Assembly: GCA_022826965.1 (NCBI GenBank)
Contig: JAJDTU010000013.1
Location: 62,001-126,000 of the forward strand
Origin: Dehalococcoidia bacterium
GTDB taxonomy: Bacteria; Chloroflexota; Dehalococcoidia; Bin125
Length of the DNA: 64,000 nucleotides
Reading direction: 5' to 3'
Each line of letters begins with the position of its first letter. Position 1 is the stretch's first letter. Below the pieces are notes generated by a model that was not told the DNA's origin, made no database searches, and saw nothing but the letters and a program-made list of their open reading frames with translations. The translations under genes and the position numbers were made by a program. Of the stretch, positions 16,470-24,889 are shown piece by piece.

Positions 16470-16907
16470 CTATTCCCGGTGCAGCACGGGACTTCCGTGG
16501 TGGTGGATCAACAGCCAGGTGTTGGACGGTGCATCCGCATTGTCGGTCAGATCGGCGCTCCCCGAGCGCTGGTAGATGTTGGTCGCCACGATCGGCACGC
16601 CCGCCACGACCTCCCGACCGGCGACGATGCCGATGTCGCCGACCACTCGAGCTTCCTCTGCGGCAAAGACGATCTTCGGCTGATCGGGATTGGTCAGGAT
16701 CGCCCGCCAGGTGCGCTGGACCTCGGCATGGCCCGTGGTCACGTTGCGATGCGGGTGAATGCAGGTGACATCGTCGCTGCGCTGCCAGAGGTCCGCCATC
16801 GCCTCGATGTCGCGAGCGTTGAACGCCTCGTAGAAGGCGCGGTTCGCCTCAAGTACAGCGCGTCGATCGTCGCCGGAATCGGAGCCGGATTCGCCGCCGT
16901 CCGCCAT
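16470..16907 (-). CDS. SnoaL-like/NTF2-fold protein
   Basis: 145 residues. FYEAFNARDIEAMADLWQRSDDVTCIHP followed by RTWRAILTNPDQPKIVFAAEE (cores FYEAFNARDIEAM and WRAIL) is the pattern of nuclear-transport-factor-2-like, DUF4440/SnoaL_3 proteins. It ends with TWLLIHHHGSPVLHRE, as in the family. No catalytic residues can be assigned. It lies 21 bases upstream of the peroxiredoxin gene on the same strand and is probably co-transcribed. Function is unknown; small-ligand binding or isomerisation is possible. Confidence 0.8.
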   Translation of the reverse strand: MADGGESGSDSGDDRRAVLEANRAFYEAFNARDIEAMADLWQRSDDVTCIHPHRNVTTGHAEVQRTWRAILTNPDQPKIVFAAEEARVVGDIGIVAGREVVAGVPIVATNIYQRSGSADLTDNADAPSNTWLLIHHHGSPVLHRE

Positions 16908-16940
16908 GGTTGAGCTCCGAGTCCAGGCCCACTCCCGCGT

Positions 16941-18491
16941 ATGCTCAGGATTATGAAGATCATACGAAACCTGGCGCGAACGGTCGGAGCAGTCGGGCTA
17001 CTGATCGTCGCTCTCGCGCTGTTGCTCGCAGCATGCGGCGATGACGGCCCGCCCGATCAGCAAGATCAGCGCACCGCGGCAACCCAGGAGGCGGACGCGC
17101 AGTCTGCCCAGATTCAGCCGGCGCAGCAGGAAGCGGAACCGCAAGAGTCGCAGCCTGCCCCGGCTGAGGAGGAGCCGCAGCAGGCGGGGGAATCCGCCGC
17201 TCAACGTGAGCCGTCGCCGGCGTCCCGGGCCCAACAGGACGAGCAAGCGCAACAGGCATCGTCGCCTGCCGCGGAGCAATCCGACCGGCAGGAACAGCAG
17301 GAGCAGCAAGAGATTCGTCTGCCGATCGGCGCCGTCACCTTCCTGCCGCTCGACGCAACCGAGACCGCCGAGGGCATTCCAATCATCCGCGACGGTCAGC
17401 GCCCTCGTTACTTCGGTCTCGATTGGGGAACAATCTGGAGCATCCGACTGATCGACCTAGACGACCTGTCCCAGGGCGCCGCTCGCGACGCGATCCCCGC
17501 GATCTCCGGTCCGCTCTACGTGACGCTTGAGGAGGCAGCGGCGTACTACACGGACAATGTGCCGCTGGTCCAGGTCAACGTCGACGGCGACGTGCGCGGC
17601 TTCCCGCTCGAGATCCTGACCTGGCACGAAATCGTCAACGACACCATCGGCGGCGTGCCCATCACCGTCACCTACTGCCCGCTCTGCAACACGGCCATCG
17701 CCTTCGAGTCGCAGATCGGCGAAGAAGTCTTTAAGTTCGGCGTGTCCGGGTTGCTGCGCAACTCCGACCTCGTGATGTACGACCGCAACACCGAGTCGCT
17801 CTGGCAGCAGTCGTCGGGTCGCGCGATCGTCGGCGCGATGGTCGGCGCGAGGCTGACCTACGTGCCTGCCCCGGTCGTCTCACTGGGACAACTGCGCAGC
17901 GCCTACCCCGATGCAATCGTCATGTCGCGGGACACCGGCTGGTTCCGCGAGTACGGCCAGAACCCGTATCGCGGCTACGACGACCCGGAACGCGGCGGTC
18001 CCTACCCATTCTTCTTCGACCGCGACACGATCGATGAGCGGCTGCCGCCGGCGGAGCGCGTCGTGAGCATCGAAGGCCCGTCCGGCGCCGCCATCGCCTA
18101 CGCCTGGTCGGCTGTCGCCGACGCGCGCGTCATCCATGACTCGTTCGACGGCATCGACCTGGTCGTCTTCTGGACCCCGGGTGTGCTCTCGATCCTCGAT
18201 ACCGGTCATGCGGCGATGGCGCGAGATGTCGGCACGACCGCCGTCTTCGAGACGTCACTTGAAGGTCAAACGCTCAGCTTCGCGCCAAATCCCGCCGGCG
18301 AAGGTCAAACCTTCATCGACGAGCAGACCGGCTCCGTCTGGGACATCTTCGGTCGCGCGGTCGAGGGCGAACTGGCCGGTTCGCAACTCACCCGCGTCAT
18401 TCACTCCGACCACTTCTGGTTCGCCTGGCAGGCGTTCCATCCCGACACCGAGGTCGTATCGATGGTGATGGCCGTCGACGCCGACGGTTAG
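16941..18491 (+). CDS. DUF3179 domain lipoprotein
   Basis: 516 residues. A signal peptide ending in the lipobox-like LLLAAC (Cys32) is followed by about 95 residues very rich in Gln, Glu, Ala and Pro, then a DUF3179 domain. Its hallmark EILTWHEIVNDTIGGVPI is followed by TYCPLCNTAIAFE, which supplies a CxxC pair, and later by MSRDTGWFREYGQNPYRGY. The protein is anchored outside the membrane. ATG 16953 (MKIIRNLARTV) is an alternative start; neither has a convincing ribosome binding site. The family has no established function. The stop overlaps the convergent MOSC gene by TTAG. Confidence 0.87.
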   Translation: MLRIMKIIRNLARTVGAVGLLIVALALLLAACGDDGPPDQQDQRTAATQEADAQSAQIQPAQQEAEPQESQPAPAEEEPQQAGESAAQREPSPASRAQQDEQAQQASSPAAEQSDRQEQQEQQEIRLPIGAVTFLPLDATETAEGIPIIRDGQRPRYFGLDWGTIWSIRLIDLDDLSQGAARDAIPAISGPLYVTLEEAAAYYTDNVPLVQVNVDGDVRGFPLEILTWHEIVNDTIGGVPITVTYCPLCNTAIAFESQIGEEVFKFGVSGLLRNSDLVMYDRNTESLWQQSSGRAIVGAMVGARLTYVPAPVVSLGQLRSAYPDAIVMSRDTGWFREYGQNPYRGYDDPERGGPYPFFFDRDTIDERLPPAERVVSIEGPSGAAIAYAWSAVADARVIHDSFDGIDLVVFWTPGVLSILDTGHAAMARDVGTTAVFETSLEGQTLSFAPNPAGEGQTFIDEQTGSVWDIFGRAVEGELAGSQLTRVIHSDHFWFAWQAFHPDTEVVSMVMAVDADG

Positions 18492-19363
18492 TCCAGCAGC
18501 TCCACGGCGTCGCCGACGTTGACGCTGCCCGACTCCAGCACGTGGCAGTAGCTGCCCAGGTGCTGTTTGGTCTGCTCGATCAAAGCGCGGCCCACGGCCC
18601 GGCTCGAACCGAAGTTCCGCTGCGCATGCGCCGGTATCGAGCAGCGCACGGTAGTGGTCTTCAATTCGATTACCACCTCGCCCATCCGCAGCCTCCGCCC
18701 GTTCCACTCGACCTCGAGCAAACCCTCCGCCTCCCCGGTGTCGATCAGCACGTTGGGACGGAAGCGGCGGACGTCGACATCATCGCCGCCGCCTGCGGCG
18801 GCGAGCGTATCGAGTGACGCCGTGGTCATGATGTGAATCGGAAAGGCGTCGAAATACGTTCCCGGCGGACTGGTGAACTGGGCGAGGACATCTAACGGGA
18901 TGTCGCCCAGATCGGGAAACGGATCGCCTTCCTCCAGTCCGAAGACCTCGCGCATCGATGCCATCTGGTCGACATTCGGGTCGGCAGGCGGTCGCCGGTA
19001 GTGGTCCAGGTCTTCCGCAGGATGAAGCGGGAGCACCGCGATCTCCCGGCCAAGCACCGTCGACAGACGTTGCTCGAAGTCGTCCGCGCTGCTGGCGAGA
19101 GTCGCGTCGTCAGGCAGCGTGACCTCAAACTGCGGCGACCGACGCTCAGCCGACGGCGTTTCCACGTAACGCGCCGCACACTGCAGTAGACGCGGCACCT
19201 GCCGAGCGGTTCGATTCTCTCCACCCTCGCGAATCACCCATCCCCGGTCGCCGGCGACACCGTTCTGATCGATACCCGCCGACTCGATCTGCTCGCCGCC
19301 CATCGACTTGACCGGGTAGCGCCAGAGCTGACTGACCTCTCCCACAAACTTGCCGTCGGACAT
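18488..19363 (-). CDS. MOSC domain-containing protein
   Basis: 291 residues with the MOSC N-terminal beta-barrel (VSQLWRYPVKSMGGEQIESA) and the MOSC core containing RFRPNVLIDTGEAEG and TTVRCSIPAHAQRNFG. The Cys in VRCSIP corresponds to the conserved MOSC cysteine that binds sulfur. Relatives include YiiM/YcbX and mARC-type molybdenum-cofactor proteins. Given nearby cysDN and tungstate-uptake genes, a molybdopterin or sulfur-carrier role is plausible but inferred. Confidence 0.87.
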   Translation of the reverse strand: MSDGKFVGEVSQLWRYPVKSMGGEQIESAGIDQNGVAGDRGWVIREGGENRTARQVPRLLQCAARYVETPSAERRSPQFEVTLPDDATLASSADDFEQRLSTVLGREIAVLPLHPAEDLDHYRRPPADPNVDQMASMREVFGLEEGDPFPDLGDIPLDVLAQFTSPPGTYFDAFPIHIMTTASLDTLAAAGGGDDVDVRRFRPNVLIDTGEAEGLLEVEWNGRRLRMGEVVIELKTTTVRCSIPAHAQRNFGSSRAVGRALIEQTKQHLGSYCHVLESGSVNVGDAVELLD

Positions 19364-19436
19364 CGGCGCACCCTCTCAGATCACAGGTTCTGTGTCCTGT
19401 GTGTTCTCTTGCACTGGCGGGCAGGGTACCAATGCC

Positions 19437-19448
19437 CTCATATATGAG
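19437..19448. promoter_or_regulatory. 12-bp perfect palindrome upstream of cysD
   Basis: CTCATATATGAG lies 50 bases before the cysD start in an AT-rich stretch that otherwise contrasts with the high-GC neighbourhood. It could be an operator in the cysD promoter region. There is only one copy, so support is limited. Confidence 0.35.
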
Positions 19449-19498
19449 TGATCTAGTAATGTTTGTCATGATTGAGCGCGAAGCGCCTAGAGGATGCG

Positions 19499-20422
19499 AT
19501 GACCACAGCCGCGACCCGTCCCGCCTCCCTCGACACCCTGTCCTGGCTCGAGGCCGAAGGCATCCACATCATCCGCGAGGTCGCGGCCGAGCTGGAGCGT
19601 CCCTGCCTGCTCTTCTCCGGCGGCAAGGACTCCATCGTGATGCTGCGTCTCGCCGAGAAGGCGTTCTGGCCCGCGCGGATTCCCTTCCCCGTCATGCACG
19701 TCGACACCGGACACAACTTCCCCGAGGCCATCGATTTCCGCGACCGCCGCGTCGCCGAACTTGACGTGGAACTGATCGTCGCGTCGGTGCAAGAGTCGAT
19801 CGACCAGGGACGTGTCGTCGAAGAAGTCGGACCGCGAGCCTCGCGCAACCGGCTCCAGACCGTCACCCTGCTCGACGCGATCACGGAGCACAACTTCGAC
19901 GCGCTCTTCGGCGGCGCGCGCCGAGACGAAGAAAAGGCCAGGGCCAAGGAGCGAATCTTCTCCTTCCGCGACGCCTTCGGCCAGTGGGATCCGTCCAACC
20001 AGCGACCGGAACTCTGGAATCTCTACAACGGCCGACTGACCCGCGGCGAACACATCCGCGCCTTCCCCCTTTCCAACTGGACCGAACTCGACGTCTGGCA
20101 GTACATCAAGCGCGAGCGGCTCGAGATCCCCTCGATCTACTTCGCCCACGACCGCGAGATGTTCAGGCGCGACGGCATGCTCTTCCCCGTCTCCAACTTC
20201 GTCCCGCGTCTGCCCGGTGAAGATCCGTTCGACGCCCGCGTGCGCTTCCGCACGGTCGGCGACATGACCTGCACGGCCGGTGTCCTCTCCGAGGCGGACA
20301 CGCTCGAGTCCGTCGTTGCCGAGATCGCGGCCACGCGGATCACCGAACGCGGCGAGACGCGAGCCGACGACCGCTTTTCCGAAGCCGCGATGGAAGATCG
20401 CAAGCGCGAGGGGTACTTCTAG
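19499..20422 (+). CDS. cysD: Sulfate adenylyltransferase subunit 2
   Basis: 307 residues from ATG 19499, preceded by AGAGG; the open frame extends 27 bases further upstream. The PP-loop SGGKDSIVMLRL (residue 40 on) and the segments PFPVMHVDTGHNFPEAI and LFGGARRDEEKARAKERIFS are diagnostic of CysD. With CysN it makes adenosine 5'-phosphosulfate from sulfate and ATP, the first step of assimilation. The stop overlaps the cysN start by one base. Confidence 0.96.
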   Translation: MTTAATRPASLDTLSWLEAEGIHIIREVAAELERPCLLFSGGKDSIVMLRLAEKAFWPARIPFPVMHVDTGHNFPEAIDFRDRRVAELDVELIVASVQESIDQGRVVEEVGPRASRNRLQTVTLLDAITEHNFDALFGGARRDEEKARAKERIFSFRDAFGQWDPSNQRPELWNLYNGRLTRGEHIRAFPLSNWTELDVWQYIKRERLEIPSIYFAHDREMFRRDGMLFPVSNFVPRLPGEDPFDARVRFRTVGDMTCTAGVLSEADTLESVVAEIAATRITERGETRADDRFSEAAMEDRKREGYF

Positions 20423-21726
20423 TGGTCGCGGCAGCGCTGGCCGACCCGCTCAACCCACTTGGCCCCGATCAGCGGACGCTCCTGCGCCTGGCCACCGCCG
20501 GATCGGTCGACGACGGCAAGTCGACCCTCATCGGCCGGCTGCTGTTCGATTCCAAGCAGACCTTCATCGACCAGATGGAAGCGATCGAACGCACCTCCCG
20601 CACTCGCGGCGAGGACGACGTCAACCTCGCCTATCTGACCGACGGCCTGCGCTCGGAGCGCGAGCAGGGCATCACCATCGACGTCGCCTATCGCTACTTC
20701 TCCACGCCGCGGCGCAAGTTCATCCTCGCCGACACGCCCGGCCACGTGCAGTACACCCGCAACATGGTCACCGGCGCGTCGACCGCCGACGCCGCGCTGC
20801 TCCTCGTCGACGCACGGCGCGGCGTATTGGAGCAGACACGGCGCCACGCATATCTCTCGAATCTGCTCGGAATCCGCCACTTCGTGCTCTGCGTCAACAA
20901 GATGGACCTGGTCGACTGGGACCGTTCGGTCTTCGACAGCATTACCGAGGAGCTGACTCGGTTCGCCGGACGCATGGGCGTGAGCGACGTGCGCGCAATC
21001 CCTATTTCCGCCAAGCACGGCGATTGGGTCGTCGAGACGTCCGAGCGCATGTCCTGGTACGCCGGACCACCGTTGCTCGAACTGCTGGAGACCCTCGAAG
21101 CGTCCGAGCCGCCGCAACACCACGCCTCGCGGCTACCGGTGCAGTACATCATTCGACCGCTGCGAGACGAGTTCCACGACTACCGAGGCTACGCAGGTAC
21201 GATGGCCTCGGGTGTACTGCGGGTTGGCGATCGCGTCAGGGTCATGCCCGCCGGCGCCGAGACGACCGTGGTCGGCATCGACGCGTTTGACCAGCCGATC
21301 GCCGAAGCCACGCCGCCCATGGCGGTGACCGTCCGGCTTGCCGACCATCTCGACGCACGCCGCGGCTCGATGATCGTCTCCGCCGAGCATCCGCCAATCG
21401 CCGCAACCTCGATCGATGCGCACATCTGCTGGATGAGCGCGCGCGTTCCCCTGCGCGAACGGGATCGGTTGGTCGTCAAGCACACAACGCAGACCACGCG
21501 CGCCCTTGTCGAGGAAATCGGCGCCCGGCTCGACGTCAACACGCTGGACTACGACCTGACCGCCTCGCAGCTCTCCTTGAACGAGATTGGCCGCGTGCGC
21601 CTGCGACTGATGGCGCCTGTATCGGTCGACCCATACGATGAGTCGCGGGAAACGGGCGCGTTCATCCTGATCGATGAAGCGACCTCAGCGACCGTCGGCG
21701 CCGGGATGATCACCTCCGGGGAATAA
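20422..21726 (+). CDS. cysN: Sulfate adenylyltransferase subunit 1 (GTPase)
   Basis: 434 residues from GTG 20422 (TAGTG overlap with cysD). EF-Tu-like GTPase motifs: P-loop GSVDDGKST at 27-35, LADTPGHVQYTRNM with DTPGH at 104-108, and NKMD at 159-162. The length excludes a fused APS kinase (CysC). GTP hydrolysis drives the CysD reaction. The gene order cysD-cysN is conserved across bacteria. Confidence 0.96.
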   Translation: MVAAALADPLNPLGPDQRTLLRLATAGSVDDGKSTLIGRLLFDSKQTFIDQMEAIERTSRTRGEDDVNLAYLTDGLRSEREQGITIDVAYRYFSTPRRKFILADTPGHVQYTRNMVTGASTADAALLLVDARRGVLEQTRRHAYLSNLLGIRHFVLCVNKMDLVDWDRSVFDSITEELTRFAGRMGVSDVRAIPISAKHGDWVVETSERMSWYAGPPLLELLETLEASEPPQHHASRLPVQYIIRPLRDEFHDYRGYAGTMASGVLRVGDRVRVMPAGAETTVVGIDAFDQPIAEATPPMAVTVRLADHLDARRGSMIVSAEHPPIAATSIDAHICWMSARVPLRERDRLVVKHTTQTTRALVEEIGARLDVNTLDYDLTASQLSLNEIGRVRLRLMAPVSVDPYDESRETGAFILIDEATSATVGAGMITSGE

Positions 21727-21744
21727 CTGATCAAGGAAGCGACA

Positions 21745-22644
21745 GTGGGGCGAGCTCGTCTGCTGGGCTGGCTGACAGTGGCCGTGCTTGCGGCGGTAGC
21801 TCTGATCGCGGCCTGCAGTGGCGATCCGGGCTACAACGAAGAAGAACTGATCCTCGCGACCACGACCTCGCTCAATGACTCGGGCCTGCTCGACGAGCTT
21901 GTGCCCATCTTCGAAGCAGAAGCCGACATCACGGTCAAGATCATCGCCGTCGGCACCGGAGCCGCGCTGCGCATGGGCGTCGACGGCAACGCCGACGTGC
22001 TCCTCACCCACGCGCCGGCCTCCGAACTCGAACTCGTCAACGCTGGCGACGTCACCGGGCGCACGCTGGTCGCCTACAACGACTTCGTCATTGTCGGACC
22101 ACCGCATGATCCGGCAGTCATCGCCGGGATGCCGGATGCCGCGATCGCTCTGGCCAACATCTCCGCCCGCTGTGCCGGCGGCGCATGCGAGTTCGCCTCG
22201 CGCGGCGACGACAGCGGTACCCACAAGAAGGAACTGGCGCTCTGGGCCGATGTGGAGATCGACCCGACAATCGAGGGCCGCGACTGGTATCTCGAAGTCG
22301 GACAGGGTATGTCCGCGACCCTCACGGTCGCCAACCAGCGCGGCGCCTACACCCTGACCGATCGCGGCACCTACCTCGCGCTCCTCGAAGACATCCCCGA
22401 ACTCGTCGTGTTGGTCGAAGGCGATTCAAGACTGCTCAACTTCTACAGCGTGATGGAGGTCAACGGCGAGAAGGGCCGAATCAACACAACAGCGTCAAGG
22501 GCGTTCGCCGACTTCCTCACCCGTGAGGACATCCAGGCGATGATCGGCGAGTACCTGCGCTCCGAATACGGTCGCCCCTTGTTCATACCCGCGGCGGGCG
22601 ACTCCGAAGCGGCGATCTCGGCGCGCGGCGGCGGGGCCGACTGA
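21745..22644 (+). CDS. tupA: Tungstate ABC transporter substrate-binding lipoprotein
   Basis: 299 residues from GTG 21745 (AAGGAAG upstream). The signal peptide ends LIAACSG (lipid Cys24). The TupA signature is present: LATTTSLNDSGLLDELVPIF, then GTGAALRMGVDGNADVLLTHAP, and later FASRGDDSGTHKKELALW. These features match tungstate- rather than molybdate-specific (ModA) proteins. It starts the tupABC operon directly after cysN (18-base gap). Confidence 0.9.
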   Translation: MGRARLLGWLTVAVLAAVALIAACSGDPGYNEEELILATTTSLNDSGLLDELVPIFEAEADITVKIIAVGTGAALRMGVDGNADVLLTHAPASELELVNAGDVTGRTLVAYNDFVIVGPPHDPAVIAGMPDAAIALANISARCAGGACEFASRGDDSGTHKKELALWADVEIDPTIEGRDWYLEVGQGMSATLTVANQRGAYTLTDRGTYLALLEDIPELVVLVEGDSRLLNFYSVMEVNGEKGRINTTASRAFADFLTREDIQAMIGEYLRSEYGRPLFIPAAGDSEAAISARGGGAD

Positions 22645-22669
22645 GGTCGTTGCTCACGGCGGCACCGCC

Positions 22670-22704
22670 CAGTTACACCGCGCAGTCACACCGCGCAGTT
22701 AAAG
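22670..22704 (+). repeat. 13-bp direct repeats ahead of tupB
   Basis: CAGTTACACCGCG, CAGTCACACCGCG and the partial CAGTTAAAG follow each other without gaps between tupA and tupB. The function is unknown; it may simply be slippage-derived spacer. Confidence 0.6.
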
Positions 22705-22711
22705 TGGCGGC

Positions 22712-23410
22712 ATGGAACTGATCTGGGACGGGATCCGCGAAGCCGCGCGACTCTGGTGGGCCGGCGACGCCGAGATCATCGAGATCACCCTCCGCACCCT
22801 GGCCATCTCCTCGGCGGCCACCGCCATCGCCTTGCTCATCGGTATCCCGCTCGGCGCCGTCCTCGCCCTGCGCCGATTCTGGGGCCGCGGCCTGATCGTC
22901 GCCGCCGTCAACACCGGCATGGGCATGCCGCCGGTCGTCGTCGGGCTGATTGTCGCGTTGATCCTCTGGCGCACCGGCCCGCTCGGTGACCTCAATCTCA
23001 TCTACACGCCCACCGCGATGGTCGTCGCCCAACTCCTGCTCAGCCTGCCCCTCGTGGTCGGCTTCTCGCTCGCGTCGATCCAGTCCGTGAACCCGCGACT
23101 GATCGGCCAGATGTGGGCCATGGGCGCCAACCGTTTGCAGGTGCTCTGGCTGCTGGTCCGTGAAACCCGACTCGGACTGTTGGCAGCGGTCATGGCAGGA
23201 TTTGGCGCGGCGATCTCCGAGGTTGGCGCGTCGATGCAGGTCGGCGGCAACCTGGCCGGTGAGACCCGCGTCCTGACGACGGCCACGGTCCTCGAGACCG
23301 GCCGTGGCAACTTCGAGGTCGCCATCGCACTGTCGCTCGTCCTCGTCGTGCTGGCCTTCCTCGTCAATCTGGTCCTCACCGGAGTGCAGCAGCGTCGGCC
23401 CGTGGCATGA
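22712..23410 (+). CDS. tupB: Tungstate ABC transporter permease
   Basis: 232 residues with five to six hydrophobic segments. The permease loop AAVMAGFGAAISEVGASMQVGGN (core GAAISEVGASMQVGGN) and GETRVLTTATVLETGRG are characteristic of TupB/WtpB. It starts 67 bases after tupA and its stop overlaps tupC by ATGA. Confidence 0.92.
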   Translation: MELIWDGIREAARLWWAGDAEIIEITLRTLAISSAATAIALLIGIPLGAVLALRRFWGRGLIVAAVNTGMGMPPVVVGLIVALILWRTGPLGDLNLIYTPTAMVVAQLLLSLPLVVGFSLASIQSVNPRLIGQMWAMGANRLQVLWLLVRETRLGLLAAVMAGFGAAISEVGASMQVGGNLAGETRVLTTATVLETGRGNFEVAIALSLVLVVLAFLVNLVLTGVQQRRPVA

Positions 23411-24483
23411 CTTCCCGTTCCGACGCTCACCTCCAGGTTCGAGACCTCACCATCCAGCGCGGCGGTGTCAACGTCCTCGAAATCGACGCGCTCGATATGC
23501 CCCGCGGTCTCGTGACCGTGGTGATCGGGCCCAACGGGTCGGGCAAATCGACGCTGCTCGGCGCCCTGCAACTGGTGTTGCATCCGACCAGCGGCACCCT
23601 GACGCTCGACGGTCAACCGATGGATGCCGACCCGGTCAAGACCAGGCGTCGGATGTCCGCCGCGTTCCAGGAGCCGCTGCTGCTCAGCATGTCGGTACAG
23701 GCCAACGTCGAGCTGCCGCTGCGGCTGCGCGGCGTGGATCGACGGACCCGCCGCGAATCGGCCGAACACTGGCTCGCGCGGTTTGGCATCACCGACCTGG
23801 CCCGGCGGCACGCCCGACAGCTCTCCGGCGGTGAAGCCCAGCGCGTCAGCCTGGCACGCGCGTTCGCCTCACAGCCCGAGGTGCTGCTCCTCGACGAACC
23901 GTTCGCCGGAGTGGATGCGCCGACCCGCGAGGGATTGATCGAGGACTTCGCCGAGATCGTCTCGCAGGCCAGACCGACGACCGTGCTGGTCACCCACGAT
24001 CGCGACGAGGCGCTCCGCCTCGGCGACCACGCCGTGTTGCTGATCGGCGGCAGGGTGCGGCAAACGGCGGCCCCGGTGGACATCTTCGAGCGACCGGCCG
24101 ATCGGGCGGTGGCGGAGTTCGTGGGGATGGAAAACGTCTGGGCCGGCCGCCGCTCCGAGTCCGGCGTCTATCAGGCTGGCGGGGTCCGGCTGGCCTCGAC
24201 CGCCAAGTCGGTCGCACTCGGCGCGCCGGCGTTCCTCTGCGTTCGTCCCGAACGGATCACCCTGGCCCATGCGGCTGATTCAGCGGCCAATCAGTTTCGA
24301 GCAGTCGTGCGCGCGGTCCGCCCTCGCGGACCGGTCGTGCGCGCCGAGTTGACCAGCGGCCGATTGGATTTGACCGCTGACGTCCCGGTCACCGTCTGGG
24401 ACGAACTCGGCCTGACCGTCGGCGACGAAGCCGTTGCTCGGATTGCGCCCGCGGACCTGCATGTCATGGATGCGCCCGACTAG
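23407..24483 (+). CDS. tupC: Tungstate ABC transporter ATP-binding protein
   Basis: 358 residues. Walker A GPNGSGKST, signature LSGGEAQRVSLARAF, Walker B VLLLDEPFAGVD and the H-loop in LVTHDRDEALRL are intact. A C-terminal regulatory region follows (FLCVRPERITLAH), as in Mod/Tup ATPases with TOBE-like folds. Translation is coupled to tupB. The end overlaps the convergent glutaredoxin-like gene by CTAG. Tungstate uptake suggests the cell makes tungsto- or molybdo-enzymes, which would often be selenium- or formate-related. Confidence 0.92.
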   Translation: MTSRSDAHLQVRDLTIQRGGVNVLEIDALDMPRGLVTVVIGPNGSGKSTLLGALQLVLHPTSGTLTLDGQPMDADPVKTRRRMSAAFQEPLLLSMSVQANVELPLRLRGVDRRTRRESAEHWLARFGITDLARRHARQLSGGEAQRVSLARAFASQPEVLLLDEPFAGVDAPTREGLIEDFAEIVSQARPTTVLVTHDRDEALRLGDHAVLLIGGRVRQTAAPVDIFERPADRAVAEFVGMENVWAGRRSESGVYQAGGVRLASTAKSVALGAPAFLCVRPERITLAHAADSAANQFRAVVRAVRPRGPVVRAELTSGRLDLTADVPVTVWDELGLTVGDEAVARIAPADLHVMDAPD

Positions 24484-24866
24484 CTGCGCCGGAAGCGCCC
24501 CAACACGCCGCCCGATACCGCTTCCTCGATGCCGAAGATGGTCGCCAACTCCGCGCGGCTGGGCTCCGTCGCAACATGCACGCCATCAACCAGGATCGTC
24601 GGCACCGAGCGGCTGCCTCGATTGAGGGCCTGGACGACTTCGGCCGCTTCGGGCTGATCGTCGAGATCGATCGTCCGGTAGGGAATCTCATACTCGTCGA
24701 GGAAGCGGATCGCGCGGCGGCAGTCTCCGCACCAGGCGTTGACGTAGAGCAACACGTCCCGGTCGGACTCGCCGACACTGTTGGTCGCCTCGATCGGTCC
24801 CGCAGCGGGATCGATTTCGCATGCGTCTCCGATTTGCACGTCGATCTCTGGCGCCTCATCGGTCAT
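24480..24866 (-). CDS. Glutaredoxin-like protein
   Basis: 128 residues. A short acidic N-terminal tail precedes a compact thioredoxin fold with the active site AWCGDCRRAIRFL (Cys46 and Cys49), the cis-proline segment SRSVPTILVDG and a C-terminal helix. WCGDC is typical of NrdH/mycoredoxin-like glutaredoxins of Actinobacteria and Chloroflexota rather than the classical CPYC form. The C-terminal 15 residues (SGGVLGRFRRS) are poorly conserved. It is a likely thiol-disulfide oxidoreductase of the cytoplasm. Confidence 0.85.
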   Translation of the reverse strand: MTDEAPEIDVQIGDACEIDPAAGPIEATNSVGESDRDVLLYVNAWCGDCRRAIRFLDEYEIPYRTIDLDDQPEAAEVVQALNRGSRSVPTILVDGVHVATEPSRAELATIFGIEEAVSGGVLGRFRRS

Positions 24867-24889
24867 CTGGTCCCCCTCGCGGTTCCTGC

